Shown in pieces: positions 53,831 to 62,866 of a stretch of DNA of 64,000 bases; position 1 is the first letter of the stretch; every line of letters starts with the position of its first letter. Under the pieces are notes generated by a model. The model made no database searches and was not told the origin of the DNA. It was given only the letters and a program-made list of their open reading frames with translations. Position numbers and translations under genes: made by a program. This DNA comes from an uncultured Clostridia bacterium. GTDB lineage: Bacteria > Bacillota > Clostridia > TANB77 > CAG-508. The DNA is taken from assembly GCA_934162535.1 (NCBI GenBank), contig CAKPJC010000005.1, positions 1 to 64,000 of the forward strand. Direction: 5' to 3'.

Positions 53831-54069
53831 GTTCGACGAAAACGCATTATGGAGCGATTATGAAACAGGTATGCGAAAAATAACATACGTTGTTTCAAGC
53901 TCTCTTATATAACTCGATTTATTGTCTTTACTTTAACATAAAATTTTAATTTTTGCAAGACTAATATAAAAAAGGATAGCCATCAGTTATAATGAAAAAT
54001 AATTAAAGATTTTAAAAGACAGAATTATTACCATATATCTTAATTTTAAAAATATTATAAAACGAAACT

Positions 54070-54097
54070 AGGGAGCAAGAATATCTGCTCCCTAGAA
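54070..54097 (-). terminator. Terminator of the gene at 54122
   Basis: CTAGGGAGCA and TGCTCCCTAG form a perfect 10-bp stem. On the minus strand it is followed by TTTCGTTTT. Confidence 0.85.
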
Positions 54098-54121
54098 GGT
54101 GTGTACCTTTTTTTTGGCTTA

Positions 54122-54601
54122 TCAGCCAAAAATCTTGTTGATGTCGATGATTTCAGCGATTTCGTCGGAGTGCTCCGCCAGCTCTAAAAACAGAGCCTTG
54201 AGCTTGTTTGCGTTCTCTTTCTTACTCTCCTCCGCGATGATTTCCATTGCCCTTTTGAGCAATTTCTCGAGCATATCATCCAGAGCGGAACGGGTAACAT
54301 CATGCAGTTTCACACCACGAATCGTGCCAGAGATATCCGCAACCAAGCCTTTAACATCAGTCACCTGACTATCTTTAGACAGCCTATCCATGAGGGTGGA
54401 CAGCTTATCCAGGGTGGTGTTAACGGATTCTTCCGTGTTGGCAGTACGCAGTTCCTGCTTGACTTTGCTGACCTCTTTCACGAGATACTCAAACCGTTCC
54501 TTGCGAGTCATCATACGAAGACCGCAGTTCTTTGTTCCCAATGCTTCCTGGGTCATAGTATTCTCCTCTCTTACGATTTCACCGTACTCATTGATTGCCA
54601 T
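54122..54601 (-). CDS. Hypothetical helical protein of foreign composition
   Basis: From ATG 54601 (AAAGGTG eight bases before) the protein has 159 residues. A second candidate start at 54556 has an even better ribosome site (AGAGGAG). It is almost entirely helical: TRKERFEYLVKEVSKVKQEL, then a middle part with SGTIRGVKLHD, then LLKRAMEIIAEESKKENANK and a C-terminus AEIIDINKIFG. No known family is apparent. The DNA is far more GC-rich than the surroundings and contains an in-frame CGG (54494-54496), unlike native genes. It lies in the mobile region, so recent transfer is likely. Confidence 0.75.
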   Translation of the reverse strand: MAINEYGEIVREENTMTQEALGTKNCGLRMMTRKERFEYLVKEVSKVKQELRTANTEESVNTTLDKLSTLMDRLSKDSQVTDVKGLVADISGTIRGVKLHDVTRSALDDMLEKLLKRAMEIIAEESKKENANKLKALFLELAEHSDEIAEIIDINKIFG

Positions 54602-54840
54602 AGTTGTTACACCTTTCTGTGTATTATTTGTTGAAGCGATTGCTCCTAACATACAGTTATTATACCACATTTTACATAAAATTGCAAATTTTAAAAGATT
54701 AATTATCCGTTTTTACAATACAATTCATATTGCATTAATCAAATACATTGCCACTTGATTTTGCTCAGTATAATTCATTTCCATTATTTTAGCCATAACA
54801 AATAGAATTGTAGGATATTTCCTCATATTTACATAGCTTA

Positions 54841-55026
54841 CTAAATACTCATTATCAATTTTTTTAATCTTTTATCAAATATTCTATGTATGTGTGCTTT
54901 ATTATTTTTTAAGTTAGTACAGGTACTTGAACTCATACATACACCTAATCTTAATTTATTTTTCAAATCCATATTCTTAATTATATCTATTACATCTTTT
55001 ACTTTATCATTTATAATACTATCCAT
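54841..55026 (-). CDS. Small hypothetical protein after the recombinase
   Basis: The 61-residue protein has a good ribosome site (AAGGAGAA) 8 bases before its ATG at 55026 and lies 15 bp after the recombinase gene on the same strand. It is basic, with a Cys/Ser segment GVCMSSSTCTNL. The family is unknown. Its tight spacing suggests cotranscription with the recombinase, perhaps as an accessory factor. Confidence 0.55.
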   Translation of the reverse strand: MDSIINDKVKDVIDIIKNMDLKNKLRLGVCMSSSTCTNLKNNKAHIHRIFDKRLKKLIMSI

Positions 55027-55041
55027 AGTACAAATTCTCCT

Positions 55042-56376
55042 TTAATCCAAATTAAAATCATTTTTCTTTTTTAGTTTGTTGTTCTTATTTTCATCTGATA
55101 TAGTTACTTTTCTTAAAATATTATTAGCAATTTCATTATCATTGTCATCAAATATACCATTTTTATATAAGTCATCACTTACAATTTTATAATTTTGATC
55201 GTTATCGTAAGTAATTTTCTTATGAAAGTGGCTCATTAGATTATGCCAAAATCCTTTAAATTTCTGTAATTGTGCTTTTAAATTTTCTTTTTCTTCTTTG
55301 AGTTTAGTAATTATATTTTCTTTTGCAGATAAATTCTCATTTAAACCTTTAATAGCCTCATCTTTAGGTTCTATTTTTAATTTTGTTTCTATTTTTTCAG
55401 TATTATAATGAAGTCCAAATCCACTACAATTATGATTTTTACATCTTAAATGGTAATAAACTTTTTGCTTTCCGTTAGGATATTTAAAAGATTCTGATGA
55501 TGACATTATCTCACCACAAATAGGGCATTTTACTAAACCAGAAAACAAATGAATATATTCTCCATAGTTAGAATGTTTGTTTTTTACTAAAACATTTCTA
55601 GTAGCATTCCATGTTACTTCATCAATAATTGGTTCACAATAATTTTCAACTCTTAAAATATCTTGTGGCTTTCTTTTATATTTTCCGTATTCAAAAACTC
55701 CAATATAAATAGAATTAGAAAGTATTTTATAAACTCTATCAGATTTCCATTTTCCTTGCTTTAGATATGCATTATTATCTTTCATAATAGTAGCAATACC
55801 TCTTGTAGAATTGCCTTGTTTGCATAATTCAAATATTTCTTTTACAACTTCTGCTTCAATAGGTTCTACTTCTAAATGACCAGTTTCCTTATTTCTAATA
55901 TAGCCATAAGGTGCTTTGCTAGGATGAATACGTTCCAATGCCATTTCTTCCATAGCACGTTTAGTTCTTGCTCCAATTTCTTTTCTTTCTCTTTGACCAA
56001 ATACTAAATTCATTCCAAAAATCATTTCACCATTAGCAGTAGATACATCATAAGGTTCGAGTATTAGTTCTATTTTTACATCATGTTCCTCACAATAATT
56101 AAGTAGCCAAAAGCCATCATAATTATTACGAGTAAGTCTATCAACTTTAATTGCAACTAATTTATCAATCTTTTTAGATTTAATATCTTTTAATAATCTT
56201 TGCATTTCGGGTCTCATCAAATCTTTTCCAGAATGTCCAGCATCATTATAAACATCAACAATATCATATTCATTCTTTTCACAATATTCTTTAATCATTC
56301 TAAGTTGTGAATCAATAGAATAACCATTATCTCTTTGGTCGTCAGTAGATACTCTTACATAAATACCACATCTCAT
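55042..56376 (-). CDS. Large serine recombinase (site-specific integrase)
   Basis: The 444-residue protein has an N-terminal resolvase domain: CGIYVRVSTDDQ with the catalytic Ser, DAGHSGKDLMRPEM, KVDRLTRN and an ERKEIGARTKRAM helix. A recombinase domain follows (PYGYIRNKETGHLEVEP, YKILSNSIYIGVFEYG), then a zinc ribbon (CPICGE...CKNHNCSG) and a coiled coil. It integrates or excises a mobile element by cutting attachment sites. The last part is shorter than in phage integrases. Its ribosome site is AAAGGAGG, just before ATG 56376. Confidence 0.92.
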   Translation of the reverse strand: MRCGIYVRVSTDDQRDNGYSIDSQLRMIKEYCEKNEYDIVDVYNDAGHSGKDLMRPEMQRLLKDIKSKKIDKLVAIKVDRLTRNNYDGFWLLNYCEEHDVKIELILEPYDVSTANGEMIFGMNLVFGQRERKEIGARTKRAMEEMALERIHPSKAPYGYIRNKETGHLEVEPIEAEVVKEIFELCKQGNSTRGIATIMKDNNAYLKQGKWKSDRVYKILSNSIYIGVFEYGKYKRKPQDILRVENYCEPIIDEVTWNATRNVLVKNKHSNYGEYIHLFSGLVKCPICGEIMSSSESFKYPNGKQKVYYHLRCKNHNCSGFGLHYNTEKIETKLKIEPKDEAIKGLNENLSAKENIITKLKEEKENLKAQLQKFKGFWHNLMSHFHKKITYDNDQNYKIVSDDLYKNGIFDDNDNEIANNILRKVTISDENKNNKLKKKNDFNLD

Positions 56377-56463
56377 AGTTTTCCTCCTTTCACTAAATTT
56401 TGAGAAATATTAAAATACTTCTCATATGTTTCCTCACAAATAAGCAAAATGTATAGTCTAAAA

Positions 56464-56742
56464 TTAAAACTTTTTCAAAAATTGTGTAATTTCTTTAATA
56501 TTGTACTTTTGATTATGCTCTTTAATATAAAATGGCTTATTTGATATTTCATTAACTTTGTATTCAAGTATTGTAAGAGTAGTAGGATATGTAATTTGGT
56601 ATTCAGTAGGTATTATTACTTGTAGATTGGTGTGCAATATAGTTTTTATTTGTCCTAATATAACCTTATATTTAAAATCTTTTAAGATGTCGGTTAAATC
56701 TTTATTAGTTTTTAGTTTTTCAATTACTTTAAATTCAAGCAT
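56464..56742 (-). CDS. Small hypothetical protein upstream of the recombinase
   Basis: The 92-residue protein starts at an ATG behind AAGGAGG. It is Ile/Lys/Thr-rich, with a repeated pattern of short strands (VIIPTEYQITYPTTLTILEY) and no recognisable motif. It precedes the recombinase by 87 bp on the same strand and probably belongs to the same element. Confidence 0.6.
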   Translation of the reverse strand: MLEFKVIEKLKTNKDLTDILKDFKYKVILGQIKTILHTNLQVIIPTEYQITYPTTLTILEYKVNEISNKPFYIKEHNQKYNIKEITQFLKKF

Positions 56743-56796
56743 GAAAAAAGTCCTCCTTTCTAGAAAGAGAACTTTTTAAGTTTTATATAAAATAAA

Positions 56797-56823
56797 AACT
56801 TACGAACAATTAAGTCCGTAAGT
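56797..56823. repeat. Inverted repeat between divergent units
   Basis: AACTTACG and CGTAAGTT are separated by about 11 bp. It lies between the divergent small gene (56742) and the ABC operon (56995). Just after it (56832-56858) ATGGAGC...GTATGCGAAA recalls 53849-53880. The rest of the 250-bp gap holds no gene. Confidence 0.5.
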
Positions 56824-56994
56824 TGATTTCAAATGGAGCCTTAACTATACACGTATGCGAAATTAAAGCTATAAGATTTGATTAAATCTCTCTGATAAAT
56901 TCATTATATCATTTTCCTATATATTTTCAAGGGAGTATGGAAAAATTTTGATATTTATAGTATAATTATACCAGTTCAAAACAAGGAGGACGTT

Positions 56995-57933
56995 ATGGAA
57001 AAAGTAATTGAAATTGAAAACTTAACTAAAAGCTATGGTAAATTTAAAGCAATAGATGATTTATCAATCTATGTTGAAAAAGGTAAAATATTTGGACTTC
57101 TTGGACCAAATGGAAGCGGTAAATCAACTACTATAAATTGTATTTTATCTTTATTAAATTTTGAGAAAGGAAGTATAAAAATATTTGGTAAAGAAATGCA
57201 ACCAAATTGTTATGATATAAAATCAAAAATTGGTGTTGTATTTCAAGATGTTGCAGTTTTTGATGAATTAACTGTATATGAAAATATTAATTATTTTTGT
57301 GGATTATATATAAAAAATAAAAAGAAAAGAGAACAATATGTTGAGGACGCAATAAAATTAACTGGACTTGGAGAATTTAAAAAATTCCGACCAAAACAAC
57401 TATCTGGTGGATTACTTAGAAGATTAAATATTGCTTGTGGTATTGCACATAAACCAGAACTTATATTTTTAGATGAGCCAACTGTTGCAGTAGATCCTCA
57501 AAGTAGAAATAGTATTTTAGAGGGAATTAAAGAATTAAATAAAAATGGTGCTACAATTGTTTATACTACACACTATATGGAAGAAGTAGAGCAATTATGC
57601 AATAGAATAGCAATTTTAGATAAAGGAAAAGTAATTGCACTTGGTACAAAAGAGGCTTTAAAAGAATTAACAACAATGGGTGAAAAAATCACAGTAGAAG
57701 CTCCAAACTTGAAGAAAGCAATTGTATCTGAATTAAAGACTATGGAAAATATAATAGATGTTAAGTATGAAGATGCTACTTTATTTGTTACATATAAAAA
57801 AGGTGAAGATAATCTTGAAAAAATGATATCTTTCCTAAAAGAAAATAATGTTAAATATACTAAAATATTTTCTGAACTTCCAACTCTGAATGATGTGTTT
57901 TTAGAATTAACAGGAAAACAATTAAGAGATTAA
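56995..57933 (+). CDS. ABC-2 type exporter ATPase
   Basis: The 312-residue ATPase of the DrrA/NatA type has Walker A GPNGSGKST (37-45), a Q-loop GVVFQDVAVF, signature LSGGLLRR, Walker B LIFLDEPTVAVDP and the H-switch TTHYMEE. A DUF4162-like C-terminal domain follows. It drives export with the two permeases encoded directly downstream. The substrate (drug, lantibiotic, lipid) is not apparent. The operon lies between two recombinase genes, so it may be cargo of a mobile element. Confidence 0.92.
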   Translation: MEKVIEIENLTKSYGKFKAIDDLSIYVEKGKIFGLLGPNGSGKSTTINCILSLLNFEKGSIKIFGKEMQPNCYDIKSKIGVVFQDVAVFDELTVYENINYFCGLYIKNKKKREQYVEDAIKLTGLGEFKKFRPKQLSGGLLRRLNIACGIAHKPELIFLDEPTVAVDPQSRNSILEGIKELNKNGATIVYTTHYMEEVEQLCNRIAILDKGKVIALGTKEALKELTTMGEKITVEAPNLKKAIVSELKTMENIIDVKYEDATLFVTYKKGEDNLEKMISFLKENNVKYTKIFSELPTLNDVFLELTGKQLRD

Positions 57934-57943
57934 GGAGAAAATT

Positions 57944-59089
57944 ATGTTTAAGCATTTATTTATGAATAAAATGAAGATTCTTTTGAGAAATAAAGCGATG
58001 CTTTTTTGGTCATTAATATTTCCTTTTGTATTAGGTACATTCTTTCAACTTGCGTTAGGTAATGTAGGTGAGGCTTTTGAAATGGAAGTTATACCTGTTG
58101 CAGTTGTGGATAATCAATATTATCAAGAAGATAAAATATTAAAAGAAGTGATTTCTAGTTTGTCAAAAGAAAATGAAAATCAATTATTTAATACTGTGTA
58201 TGTTGATGAAAGTGAGGCACAAAAATTATTAGATAATGAGGAAATTGATGGATACATATTATTAAAGGAAGATAATAATCCCCAAATGATAGTAAAAACA
58301 AATGGAATAAATCAAACTATTATAAAGAGTGTGCTAGATGAATATTATCAAATGTCTAATGCAACAACTCAAATGATAAATTATAATCCAGAAATTTTAT
58401 ATAATGGTGTATTAGAAACATTATATGAAGAAAAGAATTATATTACAGATGATTCAAACGAAAATATAGATTTCAGTATAAATTACTTTTTTACTCTTAT
58501 CGCAATGACTTGTTTATACGGAAGTTTAATTGGTCTTGAAGTTATAAAAGACTGTGAGGCTAATTTAAGTAAAAAAGGAGCAAGAATGTGTATGGCTCCA
58601 GTAAATAAATTTAAAATGATATTAGCAGGATTACTTGCAGGTTATGTCATTCAACTTGTAGCACTTGCATTATTGTTCTTATATTTGATATTTGTATTTA
58701 ATATAAATTTTGGAAATCAAATATTACCAACAGTAGTGTTAGCAATGGTTGGATGCTTAGCAGGTATATCATTAGGAACTTTTGTAGGAGTTTCTAACAG
58801 AAAATCAGAAGGATTTAAAATAGGAATATTAATTTCTGTAACAATGACTTGTTGTTTCTTTTCTGGAATGATGGGAGTTATTGATATAAAAGTATTCTTT
58901 GATGAAACATTCCCATTGCTTGCTAAAATAAATCCAGTAAATATTATTACTGATGGTTTATATTCATTATTTGCTTACGATAATTTAGATGTTTATTATA
59001 ATTGTTTAGCAAGAATATCAATTTTTTCTCTGGTATTAATAGCATTATCTTTTATGTTTATAAGGAGGAAAAAATATGATAGTATTTAA
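57944..59089 (+). CDS. ABC-2 type permease 1
   Basis: The 381-residue protein has one N-terminal membrane helix (about 20-42), a large outer domain (about 45-180) and five or six C-terminal helices, the YhgE/ABC2_membrane_3 layout. It lies 11 bp after the ATPase gene and overlaps the next permease by 14 bp. It probably forms a heterodimeric channel with it. Confidence 0.85.
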   Translation: MFKHLFMNKMKILLRNKAMLFWSLIFPFVLGTFFQLALGNVGEAFEMEVIPVAVVDNQYYQEDKILKEVISSLSKENENQLFNTVYVDESEAQKLLDNEEIDGYILLKEDNNPQMIVKTNGINQTIIKSVLDEYYQMSNATTQMINYNPEILYNGVLETLYEEKNYITDDSNENIDFSINYFFTLIAMTCLYGSLIGLEVIKDCEANLSKKGARMCMAPVNKFKMILAGLLAGYVIQLVALALLFLYLIFVFNINFGNQILPTVVLAMVGCLAGISLGTFVGVSNRKSEGFKIGILISVTMTCCFFSGMMGVIDIKVFFDETFPLLAKINPVNIITDGLYSLFAYDNLDVYYNCLARISIFSLVLIALSFMFIRRKKYDSI

Positions 59090-60212
59090 GAACTATTTTA
59101 ATATAGTTAAAAGACATTTAGGTATTATAATAATGTTTTCTGCTATCTCTATCGGAGTATCTGTTATAAATACAAGTTATACAAGTACAGAAGATTATGT
59201 TAGTGTAGAGCCCAAAATAGCAGTAATAAATTATGATGAGTCTTCTTTGTCTAATAATTTTGTAGATTACATTACAGAGCGAGCAGAAATAGTAGAAGTT
59301 GAAGATAATGAAAAAGCAATTCAGGATTCTTTATATTTGAATAAAGTAGATTCTATTTTAATAATACCTGACAACTTTGGCGCAAATCTTTTAATGGGAA
59401 ATGAACCAAATGTAAAAATTAAAAAATCCACACAAAATGTTTCAGAATATACTGAACTTTTGGTTAACAGATATTTTAAAATAGCAGAAAATTATTCAAA
59501 AGTTGGTATGACCGAAAATGAAATAATTAATAATATAGAAAAAGATATTCAAAATGAGATTGAAGTAAAAGTTTCAAGTGAAAATCAATCTGATATGGAA
59601 AAGTTAGCGGTTTATTATAGTTTTGAAAATTATGCTTTCCTATCAATATTTACATTTATAATTGGAACAATAATGTGCATATTTAATAAGGAAACAATAA
59701 GAAAAAGAAATAATGTAAGCAAACTAAATCCTAAAAGTTTTTCAAATCAATTGTTTTTAGGACATATGACATTAACTTTAAGTATATGGGCAATTTTTAT
59801 TTTAATAAGTGTTATTCTTTATAAAGATTTGATGTTTACTATAAACGGATTACTGTTAATACTTAATTCGTTATGTTTTGCAATTACTGCTACAAGTTTA
59901 GCTTATTTGATAGGATGTTTAATTAAGAATGAAAATGTAATTTCTGGAATACAAAATGTAATTTCATTGGGATTAAGTTTTATTTCAGGATGTTTTGTTC
60001 CGATTGAATGGTTAGACACAAATATAATTAACTTTTCTAAAATATTTCCTTCATATTGGTTTATACAAGGAAATTATGATATAACAAAATTATCAACATT
60101 TAATTATGAAACTATACAACCTGTTATTCAAAATTGTGGAATAATATTAGCATTTGGAATTATATACTTTTCCATTAGCAAGATTATAATTGCAAAAAAA
60201 GTCAAAAACTAA
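59076..60212 (+). CDS. ABC-2 type permease 2
   Basis: The 378-residue protein has the same layout as its neighbour: an N-terminal helix (about 13-33), an outer domain containing VEPKIAVINYDESSLSNNFVDY, and C-terminal helices. The outer-domain phrase is typical of ABC-2 permeases (AIVNxD...). Together with 56995 and 57944 it makes a complete three-gene exporter. Confidence 0.85.
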   Translation: MIVFKNYFNIVKRHLGIIIMFSAISIGVSVINTSYTSTEDYVSVEPKIAVINYDESSLSNNFVDYITERAEIVEVEDNEKAIQDSLYLNKVDSILIIPDNFGANLLMGNEPNVKIKKSTQNVSEYTELLVNRYFKIAENYSKVGMTENEIINNIEKDIQNEIEVKVSSENQSDMEKLAVYYSFENYAFLSIFTFIIGTIMCIFNKETIRKRNNVSKLNPKSFSNQLFLGHMTLTLSIWAIFILISVILYKDLMFTINGLLLILNSLCFAITATSLAYLIGCLIKNENVISGIQNVISLGLSFISGCFVPIEWLDTNIINFSKIFPSYWFIQGNYDITKLSTFNYETIQPVIQNCGIILAFGIIYFSISKIIIAKKVKN

Positions 60213-60232
60213 TATGTAAATTTTTAATATTC

Positions 60233-61136
<904 letters not shown>

Positions 61137-61198
61137 TTACATATTGATTATTTACACGACAAAATAAACCAATATTATGGGAGTATATAAACTCTCAA

Positions 61199-61441
61199 TT
61201 AATGCCTTGCTATGTATTCTGATAAATCAGCAATAGGGATTTTCTTCTTTAAATTCCCAATATAAAAATGTTTTTGTTCATTGAAGAATAAATATAATGT
61301 ATCTCCAATAATTACTTTGTGTGGCTCAACATACGCTAGATTTGTATGTTCCACAATTCTTAGGTGACCCTCAATAATCTGATAGGGTCTGTTATTAAAT
61401 TTGCAAGACCAATTAATTTTAATCCTAAGTTCATCACTCAT
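61199..61441 (-). CDS. Small hypothetical protein
   Basis: The 80-residue protein appears beta-rich (IKINWSCKFNNRPYQIIEGHLRIVEH, KVIIGDTLYLFFNEQKHFYIGNL) and ends IADLSEYIARH. The ribosome site is poor. The family is unknown. It lies between the chimeric recombinase and tRNA-Gly and probably belongs to the mobile segment. Confidence 0.5.
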   Translation of the reverse strand: MSDELRIKINWSCKFNNRPYQIIEGHLRIVEHTNLAYVEPHKVIIGDTLYLFFNEQKHFYIGNLKKKIPIADLSEYIARH

Positions 61442-61507
61442 ATTGATTTTTCTTTTTAATTATTTTAATCATATCACATCACACCTTTCTTTGCAATAAC
61501 GCACAAA

Positions 61508-61531
61508 AAAATCAACTATTTCTAGTTGATT
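61508..61531 (-). terminator. Terminator of tRNA-Gly
   Basis: AATCAACTA (61510-61518) and TAGTTGATT (61523-61531) with a 4-nt loop. On the minus strand a seven-T run follows. The tRNA thus forms its own transcription unit. Confidence 0.85.
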
Positions 61532-61570
61532 TAATCATTAACGTCACATTGGTGCGACGATTTCATCTTA

Positions 61571-61644
61571 TGGAGCGGGTAGAGGGAATCGAACCCTCAC
61601 CACCAGGTCGGAAGCATGGGATTCTGCCATTAAACTATACCCGC
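61571..61644 (-). tRNA. tRNA-Gly (TCC) with G37; candidate reader of the four-base codon CGGA
   Basis: The gene forms a complete cloverleaf: acceptor GCGGGTA/TACCCGC, discriminator T, encoded CCA, T-arm GAGGG-TTCGATT-CCCTC. Acceptor, discriminator U73, C35 and C36 are the known identity elements for glycyl-tRNA synthetase. The anticodon loop is CTTCCGA: anticodon TCC (61610-61612) followed by G37 (61609) where ordinary tRNA-Gly(UCC) has A37. Bases 34-37, UCCG, are the exact complement of CGGA. The anticodon stem CCATG/CCTGG has a T-C mismatch at pair 30-40, and the D-stem has two G-U pairs. The three CGGA sites in fabG and cwlD each need one Gly. The loop has seven bases if the pair next to the mismatch holds; otherwise it is larger. 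Confidence 0.9.
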
Positions 61645-61742
61645 AAAAATGTTATAAATGTAATACAACAAATAAAACATATTACAATTATACTACAATA
61701 TAAGAAAAAAATCCAGTTTTTGAATTTCATAATTTTGAAGAA

Positions 61743-62609
61743 TTAAGACCAATTGGGTTTAACCTCAAAAGACTTGCCAGAAAGATAATTCATAATTCCA
61801 CCATCAGAAGAAAAATTAAATCCCAATCTAAAAGCCTGCAACTGTTGATATTTGACATTAAACTGTTTATTAACAGAATTAATACCATATTTTCCATCAC
61901 CGATAATAGGTAAACCAATATGAGCCAAATGAGCTCTAATTTGATGAGTCCTGCCAGTTTCTATATTGACTTCAAGGAGGCAAGAATTATCACCATATTC
62001 TTTTATAACAGAATAAGATGTAATAATCTTTTGATAGCCCCTTTTAGGAACATCAGAAATATACACTTGAGACTTTTTATTATCCTTAAACAAAAAAGCT
62101 TCAAGCCTTGCGAATTTTTTATTGGGAATGCCATATACTAATGCCAAATATGTTTTAATAATTTCATGTTTCTTAAATTTATCAAACAAAATATTTAATG
62201 AGATTTCATTCTTAGCAAATAAGACAATACCAGTTGTATTCCTATCCAGTCTATGGCATGGCATTGGCTTAAATGCCATAGAGTCATATTTAGCATGAAC
62301 TAAAGAAGTTAGGTTATTATTGCCAGTAACTTCAAGATTAACAGGTTTATTAATTAACAAAATATTCTCATCTTCATAAATAACATCCAAATCAAAATTA
62401 GGACTTAATAATTCATCAGAAATGTAAACTTGAAGTATATCTCTAACAAAAATATTACAATTTTTATTAATTCTTGTTCCATTTAACTTAATATCTTTTT
62501 GCCTCAAAGCTTTATAAAAAGTTCCTGATGGTAGGAAAGGAAAAGAATCAAAAACAAATTTTGAAACTTTGCAACCATCATATTTATCTGTTACTATTAA
62601 TTCTTTCAT
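61743..62609 (-). CDS. RluA-family pseudouridine synthase
   Basis: From ATG 62609 (GGAAGTGA upstream) the 288-residue protein has an S4-like N-terminal part (FVFDSFPFLPSGTFYKALRQKDIKLNGTRI). The catalytic domain contains the family motif CHRLDRNTTGIVLFAK with the active Asp, GRTHQIRAHLAHIGLPIIGD near the C-terminus. It isomerises uridines in rRNA (RluD/RluC-like) or tRNA. The longer open frame starting at 62726 has no ribosome site. Confidence 0.92.
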   Translation of the reverse strand: MKELIVTDKYDGCKVSKFVFDSFPFLPSGTFYKALRQKDIKLNGTRINKNCNIFVRDILQVYISDELLSPNFDLDVIYEDENILLINKPVNLEVTGNNNLTSLVHAKYDSMAFKPMPCHRLDRNTTGIVLFAKNEISLNILFDKFKKHEIIKTYLALVYGIPNKKFARLEAFLFKDNKKSQVYISDVPKRGYQKIITSYSVIKEYGDNSCLLEVNIETGRTHQIRAHLAHIGLPIIGDGKYGINSVNKQFNVKYQQLQAFRLGFNFSSDGGIMNYLSGKSFEVKPNWS

Positions 62610-62804
62610 ACATAAATCACTTCCATATATAATATTAATAAATATATCATACATAACAGTAAAATACAATATGTGAAATGTAGAAAAATAAAGAAAAAAT
62701 GAATAAAAAAAAGAAAAGAAGAGCAAAATATAGCTAAATCAAACAAAAAACAAAGGAAAAAAAGACCAAAAACTAATAAAAAAGGCATATAAAGGCTAAC
62801 AAAT

Positions 62805-62833
62805 TTGCCAAAGTGGCCAAATTATGGTATAAT
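62805..62833 (+). promoter_or_regulatory. Promoter of the M23 peptidase gene
   Basis: TTGCCA (62805-62810), 17 bp, TATAAT (62828-62833). Transcription starts near 62840, which excludes the upstream TTG 62813 as a start codon. Confidence 0.8.
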
Positions 62834-62866
62834 AGATATTGGTCGCGTAAAAAAAGGAGAGTGTAT

